The notes under the pieces: model-generated
What the model saw: only the letters and a program-made list of their open reading frames with translations
Databases searched by the model: none
Told to the model about the DNA's origin: nothing
Shown: piece by piece, positions 7,744 through 16,894 of the stretch
How the letters are laid out: each line of letters begins with the position of its first letter
Numbering within the stretch: position 1 is the stretch's first letter
Source of the DNA: Actinomycetospora chiangmaiensis DSM 45062
GTDB taxonomy: Bacteria; Actinomycetota; Actinomycetes; Mycobacteriales; Pseudonocardiaceae
Direction of reading: 5' to 3'
Assembly (NCBI RefSeq): GCF_000379625.1
Contig: NZ_KB903246.1
Coordinates: 186,001 to 250,000 of the forward strand
Length of the DNA: 64,000 nt
Position numbers and translations under genes: made by a program

Positions 7744-8250
7744 GTGATCGGCTCGCGTTCCACCCTCGACACCCCGTTCGGCCCCTTCACCGCGGTGGTC
7801 GACGCCGACGGCGTCGTCCTCGCCGCCGGCTTCACGCCCGATCCCGAGGTGCGGCTCCTGCCGCTCATCCACGCGTCGCTGGCGCCCGCCGAGGTCGTCG
7901 AGCGCGACGACCTCGGGGACGTGACGGCGGCCGTCCGGGCCTGGCTGGCGGGCGACCCGGCGGCGGCGGCCACGGTGCCGGTCCGCCAGCACGGCGGCGT
8001 CTTCATGCAGGAGCTGTGGGCGCGGATGCGGGAGATCCCGGCCGGGTCGCCGGTGTCCTACACCGAGCTCGCGACGTTGGCCGGCCGGCCGCTGGCCCCG
8101 CGTGGCGCCGGGCAGGCGTGCCAGAACAACGCGGTCGGGCTCTTCGTCCCCGACCACCGGGTGCGCCGGGGCGACGGGTCGCTCGGCGGCTACCGGTGGG
8201 GCCTGGAGGTGAAGGCCAAGCTGCTCGAGATGGAGGCGAACTGGCCGTGA
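7744..8250 (+). CDS. Alkyltransferase-like protein lacking the catalytic cysteine (PDHR in place of PCHR)
   Basis: 168 residues from GTG, with the full two-part layout of Ogt/MGMT proteins: a loose N-terminal domain and a C-terminal DNA-binding alkyltransferase domain. SYTELA (residues 105-110) is the Tyr-bearing recognition motif, and GSLGGYRWGLEVK is the conserved tail. The acceptor motif normally PCHRV reads PDHRV (codons CCC GAC CAC CGG GTG), so Cys is replaced by Asp137. It therefore cannot accept alkyl groups as classic MGMT does. Alkyltransferase-like proteins usually carry Trp here and recruit nucleotide excision repair; Asp is a different substitution. The gene is otherwise intact. 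Confidence 0.8.
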   Translation: MIGSRSTLDTPFGPFTAVVDADGVVLAAGFTPDPEVRLLPLIHASLAPAEVVERDDLGDVTAAVRAWLAGDPAAAATVPVRQHGGVFMQELWARMREIPAGSPVSYTELATLAGRPLAPRGAGQACQNNAVGLFVPDHRVRRGDGSLGGYRWGLEVKAKLLEMEANWP

Positions 8251-8296
8251 CCTGCGGTGATCGAGACTGTCGGACCCCTGTGCCACCGTGCGCGGC

Positions 8297-9589
8297 ATGA
8301 CGATCTCCGGCGTCCTCGTGGGCCTGCTCCTGGGCCTGCTGCTCGGCGCGCTCGGCGGGGCGCTGGTGGCCACGCGGTTCGCCGGCGCGCGCCAGGAGGC
8401 GGCGATCGCGGAGGCGACGCGACGGTGGGGCGCGGCGGCCTCCGCGGCGCGCGCGGAGCTGGAGGCCGAACGGCGGGCGGGGGCGGCGGCACGGGAGTCG
8501 TTCGCGGCGTTGTCGGCGGAGGCGTTGGCGTCCAACTCGGAGCAGTTCTCGCGGCTGGCCGACTCGCGGATGCGCGAGCGGGAGCACGCGGTCTCGTCCC
8601 TGCTCGATCCGGTGGCGGCGACGCTGCACCGGCTCGAGGGGCAGATGCGCAGCGCGGAGTCCGAGCGGGAGGCCGCGTTCGCGGGGCTGCGGGAGCAGGT
8701 CGGCGCGGTCGCCGCATCGGCTCGCGGCGTCGCCGGGGAGGCGCGGGCCCTGGCCACAGCGCTACGGACCCCGCACGTGCGCGGGCGGTGGGGCGAGATG
8801 CAGCTCGAGCGCGTGGTGCACCTCGCCGGCATGGTCGAGCACTGCGACTTCACCCGGCAGTCGACGGGCGGCGCGGAGGGCGCGGCGCAGCGCCCGGACA
8901 TGGTCGTGCGGCTGGCGGGCGGCAAGCATGTCGTGGTCGACGCGAAGGTCCCCTGCGCGGCGTACCTGGAGGCCCTGGAGGCCCCCGACGACCGGGCGCG
9001 CCGCGAGCGGACGGCCGCGCACGCCCGGCAGGTGCGGGCCCACGCCGACGGCCTCTCGAGCAAGGCGTACTGGCGCAGCTTCGACCCGACACCGGAGTTC
9101 GTCGTGATGTTCCTACCCGGCGAGGTGTTCCTGTCCGCCGCGCTCGAGGCCGACCCGGGGTTGCTGGAGCACGCGTTCGCCGCCGACGTCGTGGTGGCCA
9201 CGCCGACCACGCTCATCGCGCTGCTGCGGACGGTGGGCTACGCGTGGCGCCAGGAGTCGGTCGCGCGGGACGCGGCGGAGATCCACGCGCTCGGACGGGA
9301 GCTGCACGCCCGGCTCGGCACGCTCGGCGGGCACCTCGGCAAGCTCGGCCGGTCGCTCGACGCCGGGGTGCGGGCCTACAACGAGACGGTCGGGTCGCTG
9401 GAGTCGCGGGTGCTCGTCACGGCGCGGCGGTTCTCCGAGCTGTCGGTCACCCGGGGCACGCTCGAGGAGGTCGAGCAGGTCGACCGCCGGGCCCGGGTCC
9501 CCGGCGCCCCGGAGCTCGCCGGCGAGCACGACGGGGTCGACGCGGTCGACGGCCCGGACGAGGGCGAGGTGCGTCGCTTGACCGGTTGA
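8297..9589 (+). CDS. rmuC: DNA recombination protein RmuC
   Basis: 430 residues from ATG 8297; a GTG three codons upstream is an alternative. An N-terminal membrane anchor (residues 3-25, Leu/Gly-rich) is followed by an Ala/Glu-rich coiled coil (about 30-150) and the RmuC nuclease-like core. Core segments include GRWGEMQLERVVHLAGM, VVDAKVPCAAYLEAL and PGEVFLSAALEADPGLLEHAF. RmuC limits DNA inversions between short inverted repeats and is proposed to be a PD-(D/E)XK-type nuclease at replication forks. It lies 46 bp after the alkyltransferase-like gene on the same strand, so the two may share a transcript. Confidence 0.95.
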   Translation: MTISGVLVGLLLGLLLGALGGALVATRFAGARQEAAIAEATRRWGAAASAARAELEAERRAGAAARESFAALSAEALASNSEQFSRLADSRMREREHAVSSLLDPVAATLHRLEGQMRSAESEREAAFAGLREQVGAVAASARGVAGEARALATALRTPHVRGRWGEMQLERVVHLAGMVEHCDFTRQSTGGAEGAAQRPDMVVRLAGGKHVVVDAKVPCAAYLEALEAPDDRARRERTAAHARQVRAHADGLSSKAYWRSFDPTPEFVVMFLPGEVFLSAALEADPGLLEHAFAADVVVATPTTLIALLRTVGYAWRQESVARDAAEIHALGRELHARLGTLGGHLGKLGRSLDAGVRAYNETVGSLESRVLVTARRFSELSVTRGTLEEVEQVDRRARVPGAPELAGEHDGVDAVDGPDEGEVRRLTG

Positions 9590-9693
9590 TCCCGGACCCG
9601 GGACGCTCGGTACGCGGCGCGTCCGCGGTACACGTGCTATGTCTCGCGCCGAGGGGCGCCAGCGGTCGTCGGCGCGCCCGCTACCGTGATCGG

Positions 9694-10854
9694 GTGACCA
9701 CGACGCGGGACGGCGCGACGACGTCGGCGAGTCCTGCCGAGGTGGGCGAGGCGTCCGCTTTTCCGGGCGTCCGAGGCCTGCGGTGGTGGGCAGTGCTGCT
9801 GCTCGCCCTCGTCCTGACGGCGGGCGGCGTGGCGGTCGACGTCCTGCGCAGCGGCACGCTCGGTGTCGTCTTCCTCGCGGCGTACCCGGGCGGGTGCGTG
9901 CTCGCCGCCGTCCTGGCCCAGCGCCGCGACGTCTTCGTGCCGATGGTGCAGCCGCCTCTGCTGCTCGCCGTGTCGATCCCGGTGGCCATCGCGGCGACCG
10001 GGACGCTGCCGAAGTCCGGGGGCCTCGTGTCCACGGCCCTGGCCGTCGGCGCCCCTCTCATCAACGGGTTCCCGGCGATGGCCGTGACGACCGTCCTGTG
10101 CGTGCTCATCGGGTTCGCCCGGATACGGGTCCAACGGTGGCGGCCGGCGGAGGCCGGGGAACGTCGGGAGCCGGTGCGGTCGGGGCCGGCGGCAACCGGC
10201 CGACCGCGGGACGACCGGGCGCGCGACGAGCGCGACCGTCGCGAGGCCGCCGCGCCGGGCCGGGTCCGGGAGCGTGGGCGCGACGACCGTGACCAACGGG
10301 ACGACCGCGAGCGGCGGGACGACCGCGACCGGGCCGAGGCCGCCGAGCGCCGCGACCAGGCCGAGCGCGAACGGCGGCGGGCCCAGGAGCGGGCGCGCGC
10401 CGAGCGGGACCGCGAGATGCTCGAGCGCGATCGGGCCAAGCGCGAGCGTCGGGAGCAGGAGCTCGCCGACCGCGACCGGGCCCGTCGTGAACGGCCCGCC
10501 AAGAAGCGTCCGAAGGACCGCGGCGAGGACCGGCGCGACGACCGCGCCGACGGCGGCCGCCCCGAGGGCGACCGCGAACGCCTCGCTCGGGGCGCCGCCG
10601 AGGCCCCGCCCGGCCCGACCCCGCAGCGCTCGCCGCTCAAGGGCGCGGGCCGCGACGAGGTACCGCCCGCCCGCAAGAAGACCTCGCCCCGCGAGAAGAC
10701 CCCGCCCCGCGACCAGCCGCCGCCCGCCCGGGACGCGCGCAGCCGCGAGGAGCGGATGCGGGAGGAACGGCTCCGCGAGGAACGCCGCGGTGGCGGACGT
10801 CCACCCGGAGTGCATCCGGTCCGCGAACGGCCGCCCGAGCGCCCACCGCGCTGA
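9694..10854 (+). CDS. DUF6542 membrane protein with a long Arg/Asp/Glu tail
   Basis: 386 residues from GTG 9694. Residues about 30-155 contain four hydrophobic segments separated by short loops (RWWAVLLLALVLTAGG opens the first), the DUF6542 layout. From about residue 165 to the end the protein is a low-complexity, highly charged, disordered region rich in RDDRD, RER and proline-rich KKTSPRE segments. Rv1111c occupies the same position between ychF and ispH in M. tuberculosis. Function is unknown. The tail could bind nucleic acid or the cell envelope, or simply be a Pseudonocardiaceae expansion. Confidence 0.8.
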   Translation: MTTTRDGATTSASPAEVGEASAFPGVRGLRWWAVLLLALVLTAGGVAVDVLRSGTLGVVFLAAYPGGCVLAAVLAQRRDVFVPMVQPPLLLAVSIPVAIAATGTLPKSGGLVSTALAVGAPLINGFPAMAVTTVLCVLIGFARIRVQRWRPAEAGERREPVRSGPAATGRPRDDRARDERDRREAAAPGRVRERGRDDRDQRDDRERRDDRDRAEAAERRDQAERERRRAQERARAERDREMLERDRAKRERREQELADRDRARRERPAKKRPKDRGEDRRDDRADGGRPEGDRERLARGAAEAPPGPTPQRSPLKGAGRDEVPPARKKTSPREKTPPRDQPPPARDARSREERMREERLREERRGGGRPPGVHPVRERPPERPPR

Positions 10855-10867
10855 GCTCGCCGAGGGT

Positions 10868-10920
10868 CACACCACGCTGGTTCCGGGCCGCCCGGAGCTG
10901 TCTCGCGTCACCCTCGCGAA
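10868..10920. repeat. Dispersed convergent-gene element, family 3, copy A
   Basis: Conserved CACACC (10868-10873), a 32-nt variable segment able to form a CCGGGC/GCCCGG hairpin, then CGTCACC (10906-10912) and CTCGCGAA. The same layout with exactly 32 intervening bases occurs at 22757 and 57513. It fills the gap between the convergent DUF6542 and ispH genes and probably terminates both. Confidence 0.6.
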
Positions 10921-10932
10921 CGACGGAGCGCG

Positions 10933-11928
10933 TCAGCGCACGGCGTCGGGGCGCATGTCGCGCTTGAGTTCGCGCGGGAGGGAGAAGGTGAGCTTCTCGT
11001 TGGCGGTCGTGATCTCCTCGACCTCGCCGAACCCACGGTCGGCGAGCCAGTGCAGCACCTCGCCGACGAGGATCTCCGGCACCGACGCCCCGCTCGTCAC
11101 ACCGACGGTGGACACCCCCGACAGCCAGGCCTCGTCGATCTCGCCGGCGTGGTCCACCAGGTGCGAGTCCTTCGCCCCGGCCTGCAGCGCCACCTCGACG
11201 AGGCGCACCGAGTTCGACGAGTTCTTCGACCCCACCACGATGACGAGCTCGCACTGCGGCGCCATCGCCTTCACGGCCACCTGGCGGTTCTGGGTGGCGT
11301 AGCAGATGTCGTCGGACGGCGGGTCGGACAGCGCCGGAAACCGCTCGCGCAGCGCGGAGACGGTCTGCATCGTCTCGTCGACCGAGAGCGTGGTCTGCGA
11401 GAGCCAGATGACCTTCTCCGGGTCCCGCACCTCGACCGAGTCGACCGCGGCCGGCCCGTCGACGACCTGGATGTGCTCGGGGGCCTCGCCGGAGGTGCCC
11501 TCGACCTCCTCGTGGCCCTCGTGGCCGATCAGCAGGATGTCGTAGTCCTCGCGGGCGAACCGCTTCGCCTCCTGGTGCACCTTCGTCACCAGCGGGCACG
11601 TGGCGTCGATCGTCTTGAGCTCGCGCTGGGCCGCCTCGGCGTGCACCGCCGGCGAGACCCCGTGCGCGGAGAAGACGACCGTCGCGCCCTCGGGCACCTG
11701 CGCGGTGTCCTCGACGAACACGGCGCCGCGGGCGGCGAGGGTGTTCACGACGTGACGGTTGTGGACGATCTCCTTCCGCACGTACACCGGGGGCCCGTAG
11801 GTCTCGAGGGCCTTCTCCACGGCGACGACGGCACGGTCGACACCGGCGCAGTAGCCGCGGGGCTTGGCCAGCAGCACCTTCTGCGGGGCGGCGGTCGGTC
11901 CGAGGCCGGTGGACGAGGTGACGGACAT
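10933..11928 (-). CDS. ispH: 4-hydroxy-3-methylbut-2-enyl diphosphate reductase
   Basis: 331 residues from ATG 11928. Last enzyme of the MEP pathway, making isopentenyl and dimethylallyl diphosphate. All three cysteines that hold the Fe-S cluster are present: [10 protein letters not shown] near residue 28, [14 protein letters not shown] and [11 protein letters not shown]. The substrate-binding stretches SAHGVS, SKNSSNS and TSGASVPE are also visible. It diverges from the Rv1109c-like gene and sits next to xseAB, the lytB2-xseA-xseB arrangement of mycobacteria. The isoprenoid product feeds the Z-prenyl synthase encoded at 26849-27628. Confidence 0.97.
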   Translation of the reverse strand: MSVTSSTGLGPTAAPQKVLLAKPRGYCAGVDRAVVAVEKALETYGPPVYVRKEIVHNRHVVNTLAARGAVFVEDTAQVPEGATVVFSAHGVSPAVHAEAAQRELKTIDATCPLVTKVHQEAKRFAREDYDILLIGHEGHEEVEGTSGEAPEHIQVVDGPAAVDSVEVRDPEKVIWLSQTTLSVDETMQTVSALRERFPALSDPPSDDICYATQNRQVAVKAMAPQCELVIVVGSKNSSNSVRLVEVALQAGAKDSHLVDHAGEIDEAWLSGVSTVGVTSGASVPEILVGEVLHWLADRGFGEVEEITTANEKLTFSLPRELKRDMRPDAVR

Positions 11929-12036
11929 GCCCCCGAGAGTACGGATGCGGCGATCGGGACGACGGGCCCGCGGAGGTGTGACCGGCGCCCTCGTGGCGAT
12001 TCGCACACCACCGCCCGGTGCTGGCAGGGTGGGGTC

Positions 12037-12585
12037 ATGAGTTCCCTGCCGTTCCCGGTGCGTGTCGCCGCCGGACTGGTCGTCACCGCGGTCGAGGAGG
12101 TGCAGGCCCTCCCCCGGACGATCGTCGGCCTGCCGATCACCGCGGTGAGCACCGTGCTGCAGCTGTCCATGCGGGCGCAGCAGGTCGTCACCGAGCTCGC
12201 CATCAAGGGCGACACCGCGCTCGAGGGTGGGCGCCCGGTCGAGGACGCCCCGTCCTGGGCCCGCTTCGACGACGACGTCGACACCGGCCGCGCCATCACC
12301 GCGCCGAAGCGCCCGCCGCTGGAGCAGGCGGCCACCAACGGCCACGCACGGCCCCGGGGTGCGGACGCACCCGCCGTCGGGATCGCCGAGGACACCCCGA
12401 GCATCACCCCGGACGCCCTGCCCGGCTACGAGTCGATGACCATCGCGCAGCTGCGGGCGCGGCTGCGCACGCTCTCGGTGGACGACCTCACCGAGCTGCT
12501 GGCCTGGGAGTCGGCGCACGCCGATAGGCCGCCGTTCGTCACGATGCTGACCAACCGGATCGCCACCCTCACCGCGGAGCAGTGA
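12037..12585 (+). CDS. Rv1109c-like protein (lipid-droplet-associated type)
   Basis: 182 residues from ATG. The first 60 residues are hydrophobic and amphipathic ([38 protein letters not shown]). A Pro/Ala-rich linker leads to a C-terminal helix pair ([24 protein letters not shown]) with the pattern of a short SAP/Rho-N-like helical module. Position between ispH and xseA matches Rv1109c, whose relatives are named lipid-droplet-associated proteins. Its TGA overlaps the xseA GTG, so it heads an xseA-xseB operon. No biochemical role can be read. Confidence 0.75.
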   Translation: MSSLPFPVRVAAGLVVTAVEEVQALPRTIVGLPITAVSTVLQLSMRAQQVVTELAIKGDTALEGGRPVEDAPSWARFDDDVDTGRAITAPKRPPLEQAATNGHARPRGADAPAVGIAEDTPSITPDALPGYESMTIAQLRARLRTLSVDDLTELLAWESAHADRPPFVTMLTNRIATLTAEQ

Positions 12586-13856
12586 CCGGGGCGGGCGCAG
12601 CGACGGGGGGCGGCTCCGAGCCGACCACCAGCCCGGAGTCCCCCTGGCCGGTGCGCACGGTCGCGCTCAAGGTCTCGAAGTGGATCGACCGGCTCGGACC
12701 GGTGTGGGTCGAGGGGCAGCTCACGCAGCTCTCGGCCCGCACCGGCACCGCCTTCCTGACGTTGCGCGACCCGGCCGCCGACGTCTCGCTGTCGCTGACC
12801 GCGCCGACCGCCCTGGTCCGCGAGAAGGCCCTGACCGAGGGCCAGCGCGTGGTGGTCCACGGCAAGTTCTCGTTCTTCTTCGGTCGCGGCACGCTGTCGC
12901 TGCGCGTCGACGAGGTCCGCGCGGTCGGCGTCGGTGAGCTCCTCGCGCGCATCGAGCGGCTCCGCGCCCTGCTCGCCGCCGAGGGTCTGTTCGACCCGGC
13001 CCGCAAGCGCCGCCTCCCCCGCCTGCCGGGCTGCGTCGGCCTGATCACCGGCCGGGCGAGCGCGGCCGAGCACGATGTCGTCACGGTCGCGACGACGCGG
13101 TGGCCCGCCGTCCACTTCCGGGTGGAGAACACCGCGACGCAGGGGGTGCAGGCGGTGCCCCAGATCCTCGACGCGCTCGAGGCGCTGGACCGCGACCCCG
13201 CCGTCGAGGTCATCGTCATCGCCCGCGGCGGCGGCAGCGTCGAGGACCTGCTGCCCTTCTCCGACGAGGCCCTCTGCCGCGGGATCGCCCGCTGCCGCAC
13301 CCCGGTGGTCACCGCGATCGGTCACGAGCCCGACACCCCGCTCGTCGACCACGTCGCCGACGTCCGCGCCGCGACGCCCACCGACGCCGCGAAGCGGATC
13401 GTGCCCGACCTCGCCGAGGAGACCGCGCACCTCACCGCGCTGCGCACCCGGGCCCGCCGCGCGCTGCACGCGTGGGTCGAGCGCGAGGACGCCCTGATCG
13501 CGCGGCTGCGGGCCCGCCCCGTGCTGGCCGACCCGCTGCGCACCGTCGACGCCCGGGCCGGCGAGATCGTGGCGCTCACCGACCGCGCCCGCCGCAGCGT
13601 CGACCGCGGGCTGCGGGAGCGGGAGGCCGACATCCGCCATCGCCGCGCGTCGTTGACCGCCCTCGGCCCGGCCGCGACGCTGACCCGCGGCTACGCGATC
13701 GTGCAGCGCGGCGGGGAGGTCGGCTCCCCGGTGCTGCGGTCCGCGGCCGACGCACGGCCCGGCGACCTGCTGCGGGTCCGGCTCGCCGACGGCGCCGTCA
13801 CCGCCCGGGTCGAGGCGGCGCCGGAGGAGACCACGCCGGGCGAGGCCGCGGAATGA
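12582..13856 (+). CDS. xseA: Exodeoxyribonuclease VII large subunit
   Basis: 424 residues from GTG 12582 in a 4-bp overlap with the preceding stop. The N-terminal OB fold ([15 protein letters not shown] to [12 protein letters not shown]) binds single-stranded DNA. The nuclease core includes [20 protein letters not shown] and [21 protein letters not shown], the signature GGGS and GHExD motifs of ExoVII. A central coiled coil (about residues 285-350) is the site that binds XseB subunits. The enzyme degrades single-stranded DNA bidirectionally and acts in mismatch repair and crosslink processing. xseB follows directly. Confidence 0.96.
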   Translation: MTGAGAATGGGSEPTTSPESPWPVRTVALKVSKWIDRLGPVWVEGQLTQLSARTGTAFLTLRDPAADVSLSLTAPTALVREKALTEGQRVVVHGKFSFFFGRGTLSLRVDEVRAVGVGELLARIERLRALLAAEGLFDPARKRRLPRLPGCVGLITGRASAAEHDVVTVATTRWPAVHFRVENTATQGVQAVPQILDALEALDRDPAVEVIVIARGGGSVEDLLPFSDEALCRGIARCRTPVVTAIGHEPDTPLVDHVADVRAATPTDAAKRIVPDLAEETAHLTALRTRARRALHAWVEREDALIARLRARPVLADPLRTVDARAGEIVALTDRARRSVDRGLREREADIRHRRASLTALGPAATLTRGYAIVQRGGEVGSPVLRSAADARPGDLLRVRLADGAVTARVEAAPEETTPGEAAE

Positions 13857-13873
13857 CGGCGGAGGAGGACCCC

Positions 13874-14098
13874 ATGGCCGACGACGAACCCGGCTACGAG
13901 CAGGCCCGCGACGAGCTGGCGCAGGTGGTCGCGAAGCTGGAGGCCGGCGGGCTGTCGCTGGAGGACTCGCTCGCCCTCTGGGAACGCGGCGAGGCGCTGG
14001 CCCGGGTGTGCGAGCGGCACCTCGCGGGCGCCCGCGCGAAGGTCGACGCGGTGCTCCGGGAGGCGGAGTCGCAGGAACCGCCCCGTGAGTCACACTGA
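13874..14098 (+). CDS. xseB: Exodeoxyribonuclease VII small subunit
   Basis: 74 residues, the family's normal size. An earlier in-frame ATG at 13853 overlaps the xseA stop, but GGAGGAGGA at 13859-13868 sits correctly spaced before ATG 13874, so the shorter form was chosen. The helical hairpin YEQARDELAQVVAKLEAGG then LSLEDSLALWERGEAL is diagnostic of XseB. It assembles as several copies along the XseA coiled coil. Confidence 0.95.
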   Translation: MADDEPGYEQARDELAQVVAKLEAGGLSLEDSLALWERGEALARVCERHLAGARAKVDAVLREAESQEPPRESH

Positions 14099-14104
14099 CG
14101 TCCC

Positions 14105-15073
14105 ATGAGCCACCCGCCGGAGGAGGCCTGGGAGCGCGCGATCGCCGACGCGCACGACGGCTACCACGACGAGACCCGCCTCCACCGCGATCCCGACGTG
14201 CTCGTCGAGGACGTCGTCTCCTGGCGGATGCTCTCGCCGCACCTGATGCGGGCCCTGGCGTTCCTCGTGGCGCCGACCGTGCTGCTGGTGATCTGGCTGC
14301 TGCTGGACTACCTCGCGTCCACCTCGGGACCGTCGATCACGGGGCGGCTCGTGATGAACGTGCTGCTCGCCGTGATCGTCGTGCTCTACCTCGCGGGCGT
14401 CGCGGCCTTCTTCGCGCCGGCCAAGGAGCCGATCGCCGAGTACTCCCGGCTCCTCGAGAACCGCGCCGGGGCCGCCCGGGGCGCCTACGACTGGGTCTCC
14501 CGCGCCGCCCGCGCCCGCCGCACGCCCGCCGAGGTCGCGCCGAGCACGGTCGCCGGGGTGCCGGTCCTGCTGTTCCGCCAGCGCGCGGAGCGGGCGATGC
14601 TGCTGGTCCAGCCCTACGGCCGGGACCTCTACGTCGGCTGGACCATGTGGCGCTCCCGCTCGACGGCGACGCTGCTCGCGCACTTCCTGCGCGACACCTT
14701 CGGCCGGTTCGCCCCGCTTCCTGTCTTCTCCGCCGAGCTGCGCGCGGCGTCGACCCGCGCGATGCGGGAGAGCGTGCACTCGCTCGCCCGCGAGGGGGTT
14801 GCCGCCGCAGCCTGGGCCGACGCTGCCGGCACCCCGTCCCGACGAGGCGACGAGCCACCGCCGGCCGTCACGGACCGGGAGGAGCCCGCCCGGGCCGACC
14901 CGCCCCGTCGTCGGGAAGATGCCGCTCGTCCGGACGACGCTGCTCGTCGGGAGGAACGCCGGGAGGCGCTGCCGCGGTCCGCGCCCGCGGCCGACCCGAC
15001 TGCGGGCTGGGTGCAGGAGTGGCGGGAGCACGTCACCCGCGACGACGCCGGGTGGGGTCCGCCCCCGCGCTGA
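14105..15073 (+). CDS. Two-helix membrane protein of unknown function
   Basis: 322 residues, starting 6 bp after xseB and so likely the last gene of the xseAB operon. An acidic N-terminus precedes two membrane segments (about residues 48-68 and 80-103). A cytoplasmic domain with YGRDLYVGWTMWRSRS and a C-terminal Arg/Asp/Glu/Pro-rich tail follow. The tail contains two runs (PPRRREDAARPDDAARREER) that are coded partly by the window's recurrent CCCGTCGTCGGG motif. No catalytic motif is seen. The stop codon lies inside the first unit of a 30-bp tandem repeat. Confidence 0.7.
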   Translation: MSHPPEEAWERAIADAHDGYHDETRLHRDPDVLVEDVVSWRMLSPHLMRALAFLVAPTVLLVIWLLLDYLASTSGPSITGRLVMNVLLAVIVVLYLAGVAAFFAPAKEPIAEYSRLLENRAGAARGAYDWVSRAARARRTPAEVAPSTVAGVPVLLFRQRAERAMLLVQPYGRDLYVGWTMWRSRSTATLLAHFLRDTFGRFAPLPVFSAELRAASTRAMRESVHSLAREGVAAAAWADAAGTPSRRGDEPPPAVTDREEPARADPPRRREDAARPDDAARREERREALPRSAPAADPTAGWVQEWREHVTRDDAGWGPPPR

Positions 15074-15135
15074 CGTCCAGGGTCAGCCGTGTGCCACCGC
15101 TGACGTCCAGGGTCAGCCGTGTGCCACCGCTGACG
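15069..15135. repeat. Tandem 30-bp repeat pair, family 2 (copy 1)
   Basis: Two identical 30-bp units at 15069-15098 and 15099-15128 plus 7 bp of a third. Each includes a 23-bp core beginning GTCAGCCGTGTGCC and ending CACCGCTGAC, whose ends GTCAGC/GCTGAC are inverted repeats. The same 23-bp core occurs twice, again 30 bp apart, at 36363-36415. It lies between convergent genes and overlaps the upstream stop codon. Confidence 0.8.
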
Positions 15136-15150
15136 CTCGGCCGACCGACG

Positions 15151-15699
15151 TCAGGGCGACTGCCGCGCGGCGGTGATCAGCTGGACGAACCGGTTCGCGG
15201 GCGCGCTGCCCGTGACGAGCCAGCGGACCCCGCCGACGTCGGTCACCCACATCGCCTCGTCGCGCTGGCCGCGATAGGTCGCCCAGGTGAGCCCGCCCGC
15301 ACTGACCGGAGCCCCGGCGCGCGGGTCGCCCTGCTCGGAGGCGACGAGGCCCGCCTCCGTGCCGTTCGACTGCACGAGGCGGAGGAAGCCGTTCTCCGGG
15401 GTCAGCCAGCCGAGCCGGAACGCGCGCCCACCGGCCACGTCGCGGATGTCGCTGGACTGCGGGATCCAGTCGGCGGGCAGCTGCGGGCCGACCACGCGGA
15501 ACGGCAGCGTGGACGCGGCGGAGGCGGTGACGCCCGCGACGTCGATGCGCTGCACCGAGCCGCGGTCGACCGTGCCCGGGGCGGAGACCGAGCAGGCGCG
15601 GGTGAGTCCGGTCAGCGCGAGGACGATGACGGCGAGCACGATCGTGCCGACCGCGAACGGTCGGATCCCTCCGGTGCGGTCCGGCTGCGGCGAACTCAT
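15151..15699 (-). CDS. DUF4245 single-pass membrane protein
   Basis: 182 residues from ATG 15699; an ATG three codons earlier is also possible. A short cytoplasmic N-terminus and one membrane helix (PFAVGTIVLAVIVLALTGL) precede an extracytoplasmic domain. It carries the DUF4245 pattern LPADWIPQSSDIR, FRLGWLTPENGFLRLVQS and TWATYRGQ. Its place beside glpX and fumC equals Rv1100 in M. tuberculosis. It diverges from glpX with about 100 bp between. Function unknown. Confidence 0.85.
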   Translation of the reverse strand: MSSPQPDRTGGIRPFAVGTIVLAVIVLALTGLTRACSVSAPGTVDRGSVQRIDVAGVTASAASTLPFRVVGPQLPADWIPQSSDIRDVAGGRAFRLGWLTPENGFLRLVQSNGTEAGLVASEQGDPRAGAPVSAGGLTWATYRGQRDEAMWVTDVGGVRWLVTGSAPANRFVQLITAARQSP

Positions 15700-15797
15700 G
15701 GCCTCCATCGTTCCAGTGGCGCCCGACGCGCCGCCGGACGAGGCCCTGATCTGGGAGGATGGCGATCCCTCGCCCGCTGGAAGAAGGAGCGCACCCG

Positions 15798-16841
15798 GTG
15801 ACCTCTCCCACCCGCCGTCGTCCCGAGGCCCCGGACCGGAACCTGGCCCTCGAACTCGTCCGGGTGACGGAGGCGGCCGCGATGGCCGCCGGCCGCTTCG
15901 TCGGCCGCGGGGACAAGAACGGTGGCGACGGTGCGGCCGTCGACGCGATGCGCAAGCTCATCGGGTCGGTGACGATGCGCGGCGTCGTCGTGATCGGCGA
16001 GGGTGAGAAGGACGAGGCGCCCATGCTGTTCAACGGCGAGGAGGTCGGGAACGGCGAGGGCCCGGAGTGCGACGTCGCGGTCGACCCGGTCGACGGCACC
16101 ACGCTGATGGCGAAGGGCATGCCGAACGCGCTCGCCGTGCTCGCGGTCGCCGAGCGGGGCGCGATGTTCGACCCGTCGGCCGTCTTCTACATGGAGAAGC
16201 TCGCGGTCGGGCCCGAGTACGCCGACGTCGTCGACATCACGCGGTCGGTGAAGGACAACCTGCGCGCGATCGCGAAGCGCAAGGGCGGCGGCGTCGGCGA
16301 CGTCACGGTCTGCGTGCTGGACCGGCCCCGCCACGACCAGCTCGTGCAGGAGATCCGCGACGCCGGGGCGCGCATCCGCTTCATCTCCGACGGCGACGTC
16401 GCCGGGGCGATCGCGGCGGCCCGCTCCGAGAGCGGCGTCGACATCCTGCTCGGCATCGGCGGCACGCCCGAGGGCATCATCGCCGCGTCCGCGATCACCT
16501 GCCTGGGCGGTTCCTTCCAGGGCCGGCTGTGGCCGAAGGACGACGAGGAGCGCGAGAAGGCCCTCGCCGCGGGGCACGACCTCGACCAGGTCCTGCACAC
16601 CACCGACCTGGTCAAGGGCGAGAACATCTTCTTCTGCGCCACCGGCGTCACCGACGGCGACCTGCTGCGCGGCGTGCACTACCGCGCCGGCGGGGCCACC
16701 ACGCAGTCGCTGGTGATGCGGTCCAAGTCCGGCACCGTGCGCCTCATCGACGGCTACCACCGGCTCTCGAAGCTGCGCGAGTACTCGAGCTTCGACGTCG
16801 GGGGCGACGACGAGGGCGTGCAGGAGTCGCCCTGGGTGTGA
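15798..16841 (+). CDS. glpX: Class II fructose-1,6-bisphosphatase
   Basis: 347 residues from GTG 15798, with AAGGAG 8 bp upstream. GlpX hydrolyses fructose 1,6-bisphosphate to fructose 6-phosphate and is the main gluconeogenic FBPase of actinobacteria. Metal-binding motifs are clear: [11 protein letters not shown] and [29 protein letters not shown] and [18 protein letters not shown] are the signature segments of the class. It precedes fumC on the same strand by 53 bp, as in Rv1099c-Rv1098c, so the two may be transcribed together. Confidence 0.97.
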   Translation: MTSPTRRRPEAPDRNLALELVRVTEAAAMAAGRFVGRGDKNGGDGAAVDAMRKLIGSVTMRGVVVIGEGEKDEAPMLFNGEEVGNGEGPECDVAVDPVDGTTLMAKGMPNALAVLAVAERGAMFDPSAVFYMEKLAVGPEYADVVDITRSVKDNLRAIAKRKGGGVGDVTVCVLDRPRHDQLVQEIRDAGARIRFISDGDVAGAIAAARSESGVDILLGIGGTPEGIIAASAITCLGGSFQGRLWPKDDEEREKALAAGHDLDQVLHTTDLVKGENIFFCATGVTDGDLLRGVHYRAGGATTQSLVMRSKSGTVRLIDGYHRLSKLREYSSFDVGGDDEGVQESPWV

Positions 16842-16894
16842 GTCGTGCCGACCCCGGGGTGTGCCCGTCGGGGTCAGGGGCGAGGATTCCAGCC

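Noticed and set aside
7744-8250. Alkyltransferase-like gene considered as a pseudogene
   Set aside because: The frame is intact, of normal length and the surrounding motifs are conserved; only the acceptor residue differs.
15069-15135. Tandem repeat considered as a CRISPR array
   Set aside because: Only two units with 7-bp spacers and no cas genes; spacing is far too short.
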